This document shows, piece by piece, positions 55,151-63,510 of a DNA stretch of 64,000 nt. Source of the stretch: Methylobacter tundripaludum (GTDB lineage Bacteria; Pseudomonadota; Gammaproteobacteria; Methylococcales; Methylomonadaceae); the NCBI RefSeq assembly GCF_002934365.1, contig NZ_PTIY01000002.1:124001-188000 (forward strand), in the 5' to 3' direction. The notes below the pieces were generated by a model that was not told the DNA's origin, searched no databases, and was given only the letters and a program-made list of their open reading frames with translations. Made by a program: the position numbers and the translations under genes. How positions within the stretch are numbered: position 1 is the stretch's first letter; every line of letters starts with the position of its first letter.

Positions 55151-55599
55151 ACAACATAGAGATCCAAGCTGTGTTTGAATCGGAAGGCCGGCCGGATCAA
55201 CAACAAATCCAGTGTTGGGTCGATGCGGCATTGGATGGACATAATCAGGACACCGAGATTGTGGTGCGTATTGTTGATGAGCAGGAAAGCGCCGACCTCA
55301 ATGAGCAGTATCGCCATAAATCAGGCCCGACCAATATCCTCAGCTTTCCGGTTGACCTGCCTCCGGGTATCGAACTGAATTTGCTCGGCGATCTGGTCAT
55401 CTGCGCGCCGGTACTGGAAAAAGAGGCGCAGGAACAAGGCAAGCTGCTGGCCGATCATTGGGCGCATATTGTCGTGCATGGCGTACTGCATTTGTTAGGC
55501 TATGATCACATCGACGACGCGGAAGCCGAGCTTATGGAAAACAAAGAAATAGCCATTTTAAACAAGTTACAGATAAATAATCCCTATAGTGAGGTATAA
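55147..55599 (+). CDS. ybeY: Endoribonuclease YbeY
   Basis: The 150-residue metalloprotein carries the UPF0054 zinc site HGVLHLLGYDH. It acts in 16S rRNA 3'-end maturation and ribosome quality control. The start is a GTG overlapping the phoH-like stop. ybeX begins five bases after its stop, so the genes are tightly linked. ILSFPVDLP is another family motif seen. Confidence 0.95.
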   Translation: MNNIEIQAVFESEGRPDQQQIQCWVDAALDGHNQDTEIVVRIVDEQESADLNEQYRHKSGPTNILSFPVDLPPGIELNLLGDLVICAPVLEKEAQEQGKLLADHWAHIVVHGVLHLLGYDHIDDAEAELMENKEIAILNKLQINNPYSEV

Positions 55600-55604
55600 G
55601 ACAA

Positions 55605-56447
55605 ATGAGTGACGAACAACCCCCAAGTAGAAACTCCCCGCAGAAAAGCTGGGTCGATAAGATCAGCCATTTACTGACTGGGGAGCCGCAAGACCTTGAG
55701 GATCTACTTGAAATATTAAGAGAGGCACGGGAAAAACGCTTATTGGATACGGACGCTTTGTCCATGATTGAAGGCGTTTTGCAGGTGTCTCAAATGCGGG
55801 TCAGGGATATTATGATTCCCCGCATTCAAATGGTGGTCGTACCCAAAGACGCCGAACTGGAAACCATCATGCCGCTGGTTACGGAATTCGGGCACTCGCG
55901 TTACCCGGTCATTGACGGCGATCGGAGCAAGGTGGTCGGCGTGTTGCTAGCCAAAGATCTGCTGACACGCATCTTGGAAAATAAAACCCTGAAAGTTCAT
56001 GAAATAATGCGCCCGTCATGCGTTGTTCCGGAAAGCAAGCGCTTGAATGTATTGCTTAAAGAATTGCGTACCAACGGTAATCACATGGCGATTGTTGTCG
56101 ATGAATACGGTCAGTCGGCAGGCTTGGTCACCATTGAGGATGTGTTAGAGCAAATCGTCGGCGAGATTGAAGACGAGCACGACGAGCATGAAGACGAAGG
56201 CTATATTTTTCAGCGCAGCCAAAATGAATATATGATTAAAGCGCTGACGCCTATGGATGAGTTTGACGAATATTTTTCCACCCATCTCGCAACTGATGAG
56301 TACGATACCATCGGCGGATTTATTGTCAGCCAGCTTGAGCATATGCCCAAAAAGGGCGAGAGTCTGGTCGTAGATGCTATGAAATTTGAAGTTATTAGGG
56401 CGGATAGTCGGCGCGTACATTTACTCAAACTGAAAATAATTGACTAG
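55605..56447 (+). CDS. ybeX: CorC/YbeX family CBS-domain protein
   Basis: The 280-residue protein has two CBS domains (about 70-190; VRDIMIPRIQMVVV opens the first) and a C-terminal CorC_HlyC domain (about 200-280). No membrane helices are seen. Family knowledge ties it to magnesium and cobalt resistance and to ribosome maturation through the ybe operon. lnt, which usually follows, is absent here; the next DNA is the tandem-repeat region. Confidence 0.94.
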   Translation: MSDEQPPSRNSPQKSWVDKISHLLTGEPQDLEDLLEILREAREKRLLDTDALSMIEGVLQVSQMRVRDIMIPRIQMVVVPKDAELETIMPLVTEFGHSRYPVIDGDRSKVVGVLLAKDLLTRILENKTLKVHEIMRPSCVVPESKRLNVLLKELRTNGNHMAIVVDEYGQSAGLVTIEDVLEQIVGEIEDEHDEHEDEGYIFQRSQNEYMIKALTPMDEFDEYFSTHLATDEYDTIGGFIVSQLEHMPKKGESLVVDAMKFEVIRADSRRVHLLKLKIID

Positions 56448-56474
56448 AGCTGTCCACGAAAGGCACGAAAATAT

Positions 56475-56545
56475 AAGGCTAAAGGCTAAAGGCTAAAGGC
56501 TAAAGGCTAAAGGCTAAAGGCTAAAGGCTAAAGGCTAAAGGGCTA
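56475..56545. repeat. 7-bp tandem repeat (AAGGCTA)n
   Basis: Nine perfect copies of AAGGCTA run from 56475 to 56537, then one with an extra G. The array is flanked by inverted sequences (GAAAGGCAC near 56457 and GTGCCTTTC ending at 56577). It lies in non-coding DNA between ybeX and the pterin dehydratase gene, where both neighbours end. Confidence 0.95.
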
Positions 56546-56559
56546 TATTGACGAGGTTT

Positions 56560-56577
56560 TTTCGCCTTGTGCCTTTC
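56560..56577. repeat. Short dispersed repeat, copy 2
   Basis: TTTCGCCTTGTGCCTTTC matches 27358-27375 with one mismatch. It forms the right flank of the tandem array. Confidence 0.55.
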
Positions 56578-56635
56578 GCCCGGTTTTCAATTTCGGCTTT
56601 CATAGACAGAATGCTTGTCAACGTTATCCGGGCAT

Positions 56636-57019
56636 CTAATCATATTTGAGGTATTTAAACCGCGGGTCGTCGGGTGTGCCTTCCAGTGCGCCGCCTTCGT
56701 TGCCGGGTTGCCACATGACCACTTCTTCGATTTTACGGGCCAATTCAAAATCTTTGTTGGTAATGCCTTTGGCGGCATGATTCATCAATTTAACGATCAC
56801 AAAGGCGTAAGAAACAGTAAGGTCGGGATGATGAAATGCAGCCTCGGCCAAGTGTCCCACCGTATTGACAACCATCAGTGTCGCTTTCCAGCCGCTGGTT
56901 TTGTATTTACGCCGAATCCAGCCGTTTTCCAGATACCAGTGCGGTAATTCTTCCTTTAAGCGTTGTTCGACATCAGCATCGGAATAAGTATCTTCATGTG
57001 TACGTTCTCTCCAGCCCAT
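56636..57019 (-). CDS. Pterin-4-alpha-carbinolamine dehydratase-like protein
   Basis: The 127-residue protein has the family signature EAAFHHPDLTVSYAFVIVKLMNH with the catalytic His pair, and a later DFELA. The enzyme dehydrates 4a-hydroxytetrahydropterin after aromatic amino acid hydroxylation. Some homologues act in molybdopterin or C1 pterin metabolism. No phenylalanine hydroxylase gene is nearby, so the partner is unknown. A C-terminal extension of about 25 residues is longer than in PhhB. It stands alone on the minus strand. Confidence 0.85.
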   Translation of the reverse strand: MGWRERTHEDTYSDADVEQRLKEELPHWYLENGWIRRKYKTSGWKATLMVVNTVGHLAEAAFHHPDLTVSYAFVIVKLMNHAAKGITNKDFELARKIEEVVMWQPGNEGGALEGTPDDPRFKYLKYD

Positions 57020-57067
57020 AATGGTTCACCTCTTAACTTGATTATAAAGTCAGATAACCTTGTAAGC

Positions 57068-57664
57068 CTAAATCTCTGGCTCAAGATGCGTGGCTTCGCA
57101 GCCTTGTTGATAAAAAATAAATGACGGGGCAAATGGAACAATATCGAGCGTCAGGGTTGTTTCTTGCTTAAATAGCTTAACGGCGTCCGCTACGCTGCTG
57201 CGGAAATTGTTAAACAATTGCTTGGCCAGCTTTTCTTGCGCTTCATCCGCGCCCAGGGAAAAGGGGTCTTCACCGAGATTGGTCTCATTAATAGCTTTTT
57301 GCAGCGCTTCTGTTGCAAACAGTTGAATTTTGTTTTCGAAATCACCGAAGATTTTCGTTCCTTGTTCATGTCTAATCCGTTCTACATCGGCCGGGTCGGC
57401 ATAGATCAGAAATATCCCTTTAGCGCCTTGATAATCATTTTTGCATGCACCGCCATCCATGATTCTCATCAGGTTTAATGTTTTGTCATCTTTAGCCAGT
57501 GTCAATGGCGGATTTTGACCGGACATTGGCGATGAACCGGGCGCCATTGCCGGCGCTTTATCAACAGCCGGAATGGGTTGTGCGTCTTGTTTGATCTCTT
57601 GAGTCGAGCATGCCGTCAGTACAATAAGTGTCATGCCGATTAAAATTTGTACGCTTACTTTCAT
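57068..57664 (-). CDS. Hypothetical lipoprotein
   Basis: The 198-residue lipoprotein has lipobox LTAC (Cys19), a Pro/Ala-rich linker and a helical domain of about 130 residues. It has two other Cys (near 75 and 189). The family is not recognised. It is divergent from the PA3496-like gene and just upstream of the pterin dehydratase gene, possibly in one transcript. Confidence 0.7.
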   Translation of the reverse strand: MKVSVQILIGMTLIVLTACSTQEIKQDAQPIPAVDKAPAMAPGSSPMSGQNPPLTLAKDDKTLNLMRIMDGGACKNDYQGAKGIFLIYADPADVERIRHEQGTKIFGDFENKIQLFATEALQKAINETNLGEDPFSLGADEAQEKLAKQLFNNFRSSVADAVKLFKQETTLTLDIVPFAPSFIFYQQGCEATHLEPEI

Positions 57665-57928
57665 AAATTACGCGATGTTTTTAGATGGGTTATCGAGCTT
57701 GGCGAGTATTGTAATCCTTAAAAAAGCCGTGAGGTGAGAAAATATGCTTGATGAGTTAAGGAATACGCTATAAATCAATAACAAATGAAACTGTTGATTA
57801 TGTATAGCTCCGTCCGGCAATTGAGAAGCGATACCTGACCCAAGGTTTTATTACAGTTGGATTAAAATTTCGCTTTACAAGCTTGCCATAAGTAATTAAA
57901 AAGTCACTTTTTAAAGACTAGATTAATT

Positions 57929-58183
57929 ATGACTATGAAAGTATCTAAATCCGTATCCGATAAATCCGGTCCTGAAATGGGTGCCGACAAAAATAAAGAT
58001 GAGGTTGATCTTGATATTGAAGGCTTCGATTTGGGTTTGAGTAATGAGTATGTAACGCTTCCTAATGAAAGCGAGCGGGCTGCAAAAAAGATGGCTGCAC
58101 GCAGAAAAATTGAACTGTATTGGGAGAAAAAACGCTTGCAGGAACAACTCGGTGATTTTTATGACGAGGATCTCGATTTCTAA
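57929..58183 (+). CDS. PA3496-like small protein
   Basis: The 84-residue acidic and basic protein has no signal peptide. Its C-terminal part (AARRKIELYWEKKRLQEQLGDFYDEDLDF) fits the small PA3496 family of gammaproteobacteria, described as a putative envelope-integrity protein. No role is clear. It stands alone upstream of pgaB with a gap of about 180 bases. Confidence 0.65.
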   Translation: MTMKVSKSVSDKSGPEMGADKNKDEVDLDIEGFDLGLSNEYVTLPNESERAAKKMAARRKIELYWEKKRLQEQLGDFYDEDLDF

Positions 58184-58367
58184 TTCAGCCATATCGACGG
58201 GGGAGGGGCGCCGTTCATTGAGAGTGTAAAATACTACGGTTGAGCGAATTTTGCAGTCTGAAGCCGGCTGTATGATCATTCTCTATCTATTATTCAATCC
58301 GGTTTGCAGGTTTTTCGGTTAATATTGTCGCCCGTCGGTGAGTTTTTCTTTTTGCAATCTGGATGTC

Positions 58368-60308
58368 ATGACCATTTTTACTTCTGTTACAGTCGCCAAT
58401 TACGTCAAAAAAGCGTGCTTGTTGGTTTTTCTTATTGGATTTTTCGGCACCGTATCAGCCAAAGAACATCATTTTTTTGTTCTTAATTATCACGACATAC
58501 TTACTGCCGAAGATGCTAGACGTTCTGTTGATAAAATGGATGTTGGTGTCGAGCATCTTGAAGAGCATCTAGGCTGGTTGAAAAACAAAGGCTACAAGAT
58601 AGTCAGCGTACAAAATGTCCTTGATGCGGCCGCAGGCAAGGATTCATTACCCGATAAAGCCGCTCTGTTGACTTTTGATGACGGCTACCAGAGTTTTTAT
58701 ACCCGTGTCTTTCCCCTATTAAAAAAATATCATTACCCCGCTACTGTTGCTCTGGTGGGAACCTGGATGGACGGCAACGTCACTGCCGACGATCCGGGCA
58801 AGCCATTACTCAGTTGGGAGCAGGTAAGAGAAATGGTGCAGTCCGGTTTGGTGGAAGTGGCCTCGCACAGTTACGACCTGCATAAAGGCGTGAACGCCAA
58901 TCCTCAAGCCAATTCGCAGGCTGCGGCGGTTACCCGGCTGTATGACGACCCGATGCTGGTTTACGAAACCGATGAACAGTATCGCGAACGTATCCATACA
59001 GCTCTGTTGAAAAGTGCTGAGTTCATTTTTCAGCATGTCGGTGTCAGGCCTAGGGTGATGGTCTGGCCTTATGGCGAATATAATCAAATTGCCGTGCAGG
59101 CCTCGCGTGAAGCGGGAATGCCGATAACGATGAGGTTGGACGACGGTTCAAATACGTTGGCGGATATAAGCACCTTACGTCGTTTGATCATGGTGGATAA
59201 TCCCGATGTCAAGCAATTTGCAGACATCGTTACAGGATTGCGCGCCAATAGGTCTTTGCGGGTAGCGCATCTGGATATGGATTATCTTTATGATAAAGAC
59301 CCCAAGCAAACCGAGCATAATCTGGATGCCGTGGTTCAACGCATCAAAGACATGCATATCAATACGGTCTATTTACAGGCCTATGCCGATCCCGACGGCG
59401 ATGGCAACGCCGATGCGTTATATTTCCCTAATCGCCATTTGCCGGTAAAACAGGATTTGTTCAGCCGGGTTGCCTGGCAGTTAAAAACCGTAGCCAGAGT
59501 CAAGGTTTATGCCTGGATGCCGATTATGGCCTATCAGGGCAACCTGCCGGAATCGTGGTATGTTCAGGAATGGCGGGACGGCAAGGCGCAAAAATCCAGC
59601 CATATCTACACCCGGCTGTCGCCGTTCAATCCCGAAGCGCGCCAGTATGTGGCGGAAATTTACGAAGATTTAGCCAAATATTGCAGCTTTGACGGCATCT
59701 TGTTTCATGACGACGGCATTTTATCGGATTATGAAGATGTATCTCCGCTGGCCCTGGCTTATGCGAAAGAGGCATGGGGCCTGCCCGATCAATTCGAGCA
59801 GTTGCATTCGACCAGCGCAATGCGCATGGCGTGGGCGCAACATAAAACCGAGTTGATTAATCAATTTACCGATGAGCTGGCAAGCCGGGTGCGTACTTAC
59901 CGGCCCGACATAAAGACTGCGCGTAATTTTTATGCGCTGCCTTTGTTAAAGCCCTACAGCGAAGAATGGTACGCCCAGTCTTTTACCTCCTTTTTAGCGC
60001 ATTACGATTACGTTGCGATTGAAGCCATGCCGTTTATGGAAGAGGCGGAAAATCCGAAGCAGTGGCTTACACAATTGGTAAAAACTGCGGCTAAAGAGCC
60101 TGACGGCCTTAAAAAGACCGTGTTTGAGCTGCAATCGGTCGATTGGAAAACCCAACAGAAAATCCCGATGCCGGTATTTATCGAACAACTGGAGTTGTTG
60201 AAAAAACTCGGCGTCAGTCACATCGGTTATTACCCCGATAATGTTTTTGAGGATCAGCCGCGCTTGGTGGATTTGCAACAACATTTCTCACTTCCTATTT
60301 TGCCCTGA
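58368..60308 (+). CDS. pgaB: Poly-beta-1,6-GlcNAc N-deacetylase PgaB
   Basis: The 646-residue protein has a signal peptide or membrane anchor near residues 8-30. The start is the ATG at 58368; a GTG at 58338 is also in frame. A carbohydrate esterase 4 domain follows (opening VLNYHDI, then LTFDDGYQSFYTRV with the metal-binding Asp pair). The C-terminal half is the glycoside hydrolase-like PgaB domain (LDMDYLYDKD, FHDDGILSDYE). In E. coli PgaB deacetylates PNAG in the periplasm so it can be exported. pgaC and pgaD follow, but no pgaA pore gene is seen. Confidence 0.95.
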   Translation: MTIFTSVTVANYVKKACLLVFLIGFFGTVSAKEHHFFVLNYHDILTAEDARRSVDKMDVGVEHLEEHLGWLKNKGYKIVSVQNVLDAAAGKDSLPDKAALLTFDDGYQSFYTRVFPLLKKYHYPATVALVGTWMDGNVTADDPGKPLLSWEQVREMVQSGLVEVASHSYDLHKGVNANPQANSQAAAVTRLYDDPMLVYETDEQYRERIHTALLKSAEFIFQHVGVRPRVMVWPYGEYNQIAVQASREAGMPITMRLDDGSNTLADISTLRRLIMVDNPDVKQFADIVTGLRANRSLRVAHLDMDYLYDKDPKQTEHNLDAVVQRIKDMHINTVYLQAYADPDGDGNADALYFPNRHLPVKQDLFSRVAWQLKTVARVKVYAWMPIMAYQGNLPESWYVQEWRDGKAQKSSHIYTRLSPFNPEARQYVAEIYEDLAKYCSFDGILFHDDGILSDYEDVSPLALAYAKEAWGLPDQFEQLHSTSAMRMAWAQHKTELINQFTDELASRVRTYRPDIKTARNFYALPLLKPYSEEWYAQSFTSFLAHYDYVAIEAMPFMEEAENPKQWLTQLVKTAAKEPDGLKKTVFELQSVDWKTQQKIPMPVFIEQLELLKKLGVSHIGYYPDNVFEDQPRLVDLQQHFSLPILP

Positions 60309-60369
60309 CCATGAATTTTGTCCCAATCAACCTGCATAGGGTGGGCGATGCTGCACACCCTGGAAAATC

Positions 60370-61698
60370 ATGAATACTTCATTGCAAAACCTTGGCGCAA
60401 TACTACAGAACCAATGGAATGACTTTGTGTCTGCATGGGGACCGCTGGATGGCGCCATAGAAGGATTCATTTATTACTATCCTTTGTTTATGGCCTACAT
60501 CTGGATGTTTGGTGCGATTATTTTTTATTTTCGCTATGAATGGCATCAGCAGGGCAATGCCGAACATCTGCCGGAATTAACCGATTATCCGCCGGTTTCG
60601 ATATTGATACCCTGTTATAACGAAGGGGAGAATGTTCGTGAAACCGTGGAAGTTTTGCTGCTGCAAAAATATCCCGCGTTTGAAATTATCGTCGTTAATG
60701 ACGGCAGCAAAGACAATACCCTGGAAATATTGCAGGAGCTGGCCGAACAACACAGTCGGCTTCGTGTGGTTAATTTGCATACCAACCAGGGCAAGGCGAT
60801 GGGCCTGCGCACCGCTGCATTGCTGGCGAACAGTGAAATCCTGATTTGCATCGACGGCGATGCGCTGCTGGCTCCCGAAGCTATCGCCTGGATGGTGCGG
60901 CATTTTCAGGATAATCCCAATGTGGGGGCGGTGACCGGCAATCCGCGCATACGCAACCGCTCCACGCTGTTAGGCCGTATCCAGGTTGGCGAATTCTCGG
61001 CCATCGTCGGCATGATCAAGCGGGCGCAACGTTCTTACGGACAAGTATTCACCGTCTCCGGCGTTATTGCGGCATTCCGAAAATCCGCGTTGCACGATGT
61101 GGGTTACTGGAGCAACGATATGGTCACCGAAGACATCGACATCAGCTGGAAATTGCAGCTGGCCGGTTGGTCGATCTATTTTGAACCGAACGCTTTGTGC
61201 TGGGTGTTGATGCCGGAAACCCTGCACGGCTTATGGAAGCAGCGGATGCGTTGGGCGCAGGGCGGAACCGAAGTGTTGTTGCGCTATTTTCGCGATCTGT
61301 TTCGCTGGTCGTCGCGCGGCATGTGGCTGTTATACGGCGAATGCCTGATCAGTATCTTTTGGGCGTTTTTGATCCTGTTGCATGTGCTTTACGCACCTGT
61401 GGACTTGTTTACCGAATCGACCAATGACTCGTTGCACGATCTGAGCCCTAACTGGACCAGCATGTTGTTGAGCCTGACCTGTCTTATCCAGTTTGCAGTC
61501 AGTCTGTTCATAGATTCGCGTTACGAATACCGGACCGGCGGCGTCGCGCGCTATTATTACTGGATGGTCTGGTACCCCATCGTATATTGGCTGATAAACG
61601 TCGGCACGACCATCGTCGGCTCGATCCGGGCGATAAAAAAGAAACGCGGGCAACGCGCGATATGGGTCACCGTGGACAGAGGCTTGCGCGAGAAATGA
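60370..61698 (+). CDS. pgaC: Poly-beta-1,6-GlcNAc synthase PgaC
   Basis: The 442-residue glycosyltransferase family 2 enzyme has N- and C-terminal membrane helices. Motifs are VVNDGSKDNT, DGDALLAP, TEDIDISW and QRMRWAQGG (the QxxRW box of processive transferases). It builds PNAG from UDP-GlcNAc, probably stimulated by c-di-GMP binding to PgaC and PgaD as in E. coli. pgaD overlaps its stop by four bases. Confidence 0.96.
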   Translation: MNTSLQNLGAILQNQWNDFVSAWGPLDGAIEGFIYYYPLFMAYIWMFGAIIFYFRYEWHQQGNAEHLPELTDYPPVSILIPCYNEGENVRETVEVLLLQKYPAFEIIVVNDGSKDNTLEILQELAEQHSRLRVVNLHTNQGKAMGLRTAALLANSEILICIDGDALLAPEAIAWMVRHFQDNPNVGAVTGNPRIRNRSTLLGRIQVGEFSAIVGMIKRAQRSYGQVFTVSGVIAAFRKSALHDVGYWSNDMVTEDIDISWKLQLAGWSIYFEPNALCWVLMPETLHGLWKQRMRWAQGGTEVLLRYFRDLFRWSSRGMWLLYGECLISIFWAFLILLHVLYAPVDLFTESTNDSLHDLSPNWTSMLLSLTCLIQFAVSLFIDSRYEYRTGGVARYYYWMVWYPIVYWLINVGTTIVGSIRAIKKKRGQRAIWVTVDRGLREK

Positions 61699-62141
61699 AA
61701 GAGTACATTATTAACGCACCGCAGCTGCAAAGCCTGCGAAAACGAATAAGCGCTTTATTGGTTTGGGCCGTCTGTTGGATCATGTGGATTTATTTGCTGG
61801 TTCCGTTGGTCACCCTAAGCAGTTGGGTGCTGGGCGATAAAAACATGATCAATGAAATGCGCTGGTTCGGCGGTTACAAAAGCCTGCTGGAACTGATGGA
61901 GATTTACGTTGTAACCTTGCTGGTCATGGCGGCGCTCTGGTTATGCTGGGTACTCTACCGCACCTTACGGAGCAGAGTGATGCACCCGTCGGCCCATAAA
62001 GTTGTCAACGATGCGGAGCTATGCGCGTTTTATCAAGTGAAAACCGGTGAATTGCAACAGTGCCGGGATGCAGCAATGATTACCGTTTATTTTGATGATC
62101 ACGGGCATATCGTTCATCTTGATCCGCATATAAACCGGTAG
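61695..62141 (+). CDS. pgaD: PNAG biosynthesis protein PgaD
   Basis: The 148-residue membrane protein starts at the ATG overlapping the pgaC TGA; a longer frame from 61587 is rejected. Two membrane helices lie near 17-44 and 71-95, followed by a cytoplasmic domain with VVNDAELCAFYQVKTGEL. PgaD joins PgaC to make the polymerase active and to sense c-di-GMP. PgaD proteins are poorly conserved, so the call leans on position and helix layout. Confidence 0.85.
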   Translation: MKEYIINAPQLQSLRKRISALLVWAVCWIMWIYLLVPLVTLSSWVLGDKNMINEMRWFGGYKSLLELMEIYVVTLLVMAALWLCWVLYRTLRSRVMHPSAHKVVNDAELCAFYQVKTGELQQCRDAAMITVYFDDHGHIVHLDPHINR

Positions 62142-62146
62142 GCGAG

Positions 62147-62185
62147 GGCGTGTTGTGCGTACCACCAGGATACGCACAACACGCC
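62147..62185. terminator. Large perfect hairpin between pgaD and cfa
   Basis: A 15-bp perfect stem (GGCGTGTTGTGCGTA with its complement) closes a 9-base loop. It lies six bases past the pgaD stop and 21 bases from the end of the convergent cfa, so it could end transcription from both sides. No T run is present. Confidence 0.7.
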
Positions 62186-62205
62186 GTATGGCATATATTA
62201 ATAAA

Positions 62206-63345
62206 TTAGCGGACCGATACATACCCTCCTGGCACACCGTTTTTGGATAAAACAATCTGCCAAAGCTGATTTTCCCGCGATCGGAACGCCCCCGCACAAG
62301 ACAGCAAATAATATTTCCACATCCGGTAAAAACGCTCGTCGTAGTTGGCGGCGATCCCGCTCCAGCCGGCATCAAAGTTGTCAAACCAACACATCAAGGT
62401 TTTATCGTAATCGGCGCCGAAATTATGCAAATCTTCGATAATGAACTTGTCTTCAGTGGCTTTGGCAATTTGTTTGATCGAAGGCAGCATGCCGCCGGGG
62501 AAAATGTATTTTTCCATCCACGGATCGACGGTAATGACCGATCTATTGCCGCCGATGGTGTGTAACAGAAACAGGCCGTCATCGTTGAGGCATTTCCTCG
62601 CAACCTTCATGTAGTGGGCATAGTTTTTGTAGCCGACGTGCTCAAACATGCCAATCGATACAATGTGATCAAAGGTTTCATTGAGATTGCGGTAATCGGT
62701 CAGGCGTATTTCAACCGGAAGATCGGCGCACAAGGATTGACTCAACGCATATTGTTCTTCCGACAGCGTGATGCCGACGCAAGAAACCCGGTAATGTTCG
62801 GCCGCATATTTCATAAAACCGCCCCATCCGCAGCCCATATCCAGTATTTTTTGTCCCGGCTGTAGATTCAGTTTTCTGCATATCAAGTCGAATTTGTGTT
62901 GTTGCGCTTGATCCAGCGTGTTGGCTTTGCGCCAATAGCCGCAGCTGTAAGCCAGGCTTTTATCGAGCATTGCGCTGTATAAATCATTACCAATATCGTA
63001 ATGGTGTTTGATGATGTCGGAAGTGAGATGCTTGCTTTGCTGATTGGAAAAATAAGCCAGCAGGCTTTTTTTGATGACGTGCGGATTGAGAGAGACTTTC
63101 TTTTTAATTTGGGCCAGACAGATTTTACAAAATAGCTCGTCGAGTTGGCCTGAGTCCCACCAGCCATCCATATAGGCCTCGCCCATCCCCACCGAGCCTT
63201 GAGTGAGGACTCTTTCATACAAATCGGCGTTATAGACGCGAATATCCCACGGGTTATCGCCATTAAAAGTTATGTTTGATCCTTCCAGTAATTTTTCCAG
63301 TTTCAGTCTGAATTTATTATATTTATTATCAATTGAATTACTCAT
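62206..63345 (-). CDS. cfa: Cyclopropane-fatty-acyl-phospholipid synthase
   Basis: The 379-residue SAM-dependent methyltransferase methylates double bonds of membrane phospholipid acyl chains. The SAM-binding motif is LDMGCGWGGFMKYAAEHY. HYDIGNDLYSAML is the typical upstream motif, and SIGMFEHVGYKNY the active-site segment. The length is similar to E. coli Cfa (382). It stands alone and is convergent with pgaBCD. Confidence 0.96.
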   Translation of the reverse strand: MSNSIDNKYNKFRLKLEKLLEGSNITFNGDNPWDIRVYNADLYERVLTQGSVGMGEAYMDGWWDSGQLDELFCKICLAQIKKKVSLNPHVIKKSLLAYFSNQQSKHLTSDIIKHHYDIGNDLYSAMLDKSLAYSCGYWRKANTLDQAQQHKFDLICRKLNLQPGQKILDMGCGWGGFMKYAAEHYRVSCVGITLSEEQYALSQSLCADLPVEIRLTDYRNLNETFDHIVSIGMFEHVGYKNYAHYMKVARKCLNDDGLFLLHTIGGNRSVITVDPWMEKYIFPGGMLPSIKQIAKATEDKFIIEDLHNFGADYDKTLMCWFDNFDAGWSGIAANYDERFYRMWKYYLLSCAGAFRSRENQLWQIVLSKNGVPGGYVSVR

Positions 63346-63510
63346 AGTTACGACCTAATTAGACCTGAAAAACAGGCACTGCCGGCTACAAATCGGTTAA
63401 ATAAACCGACGCTTCTTACTAACAGCAAGGCTGGTATGATAATAAGAATTCGATTTTTTTGGCAAATTGCAGATGTATTGAGCTTATAGGAGAAATCCCA
63501 TCGCCTCGAT

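Noticed and set aside
56475-56545. Tandem repeats as a CRISPR array
   Set aside because: The units are 7 bp with no spacers and no cas genes nearby, so it is a simple tandem array.
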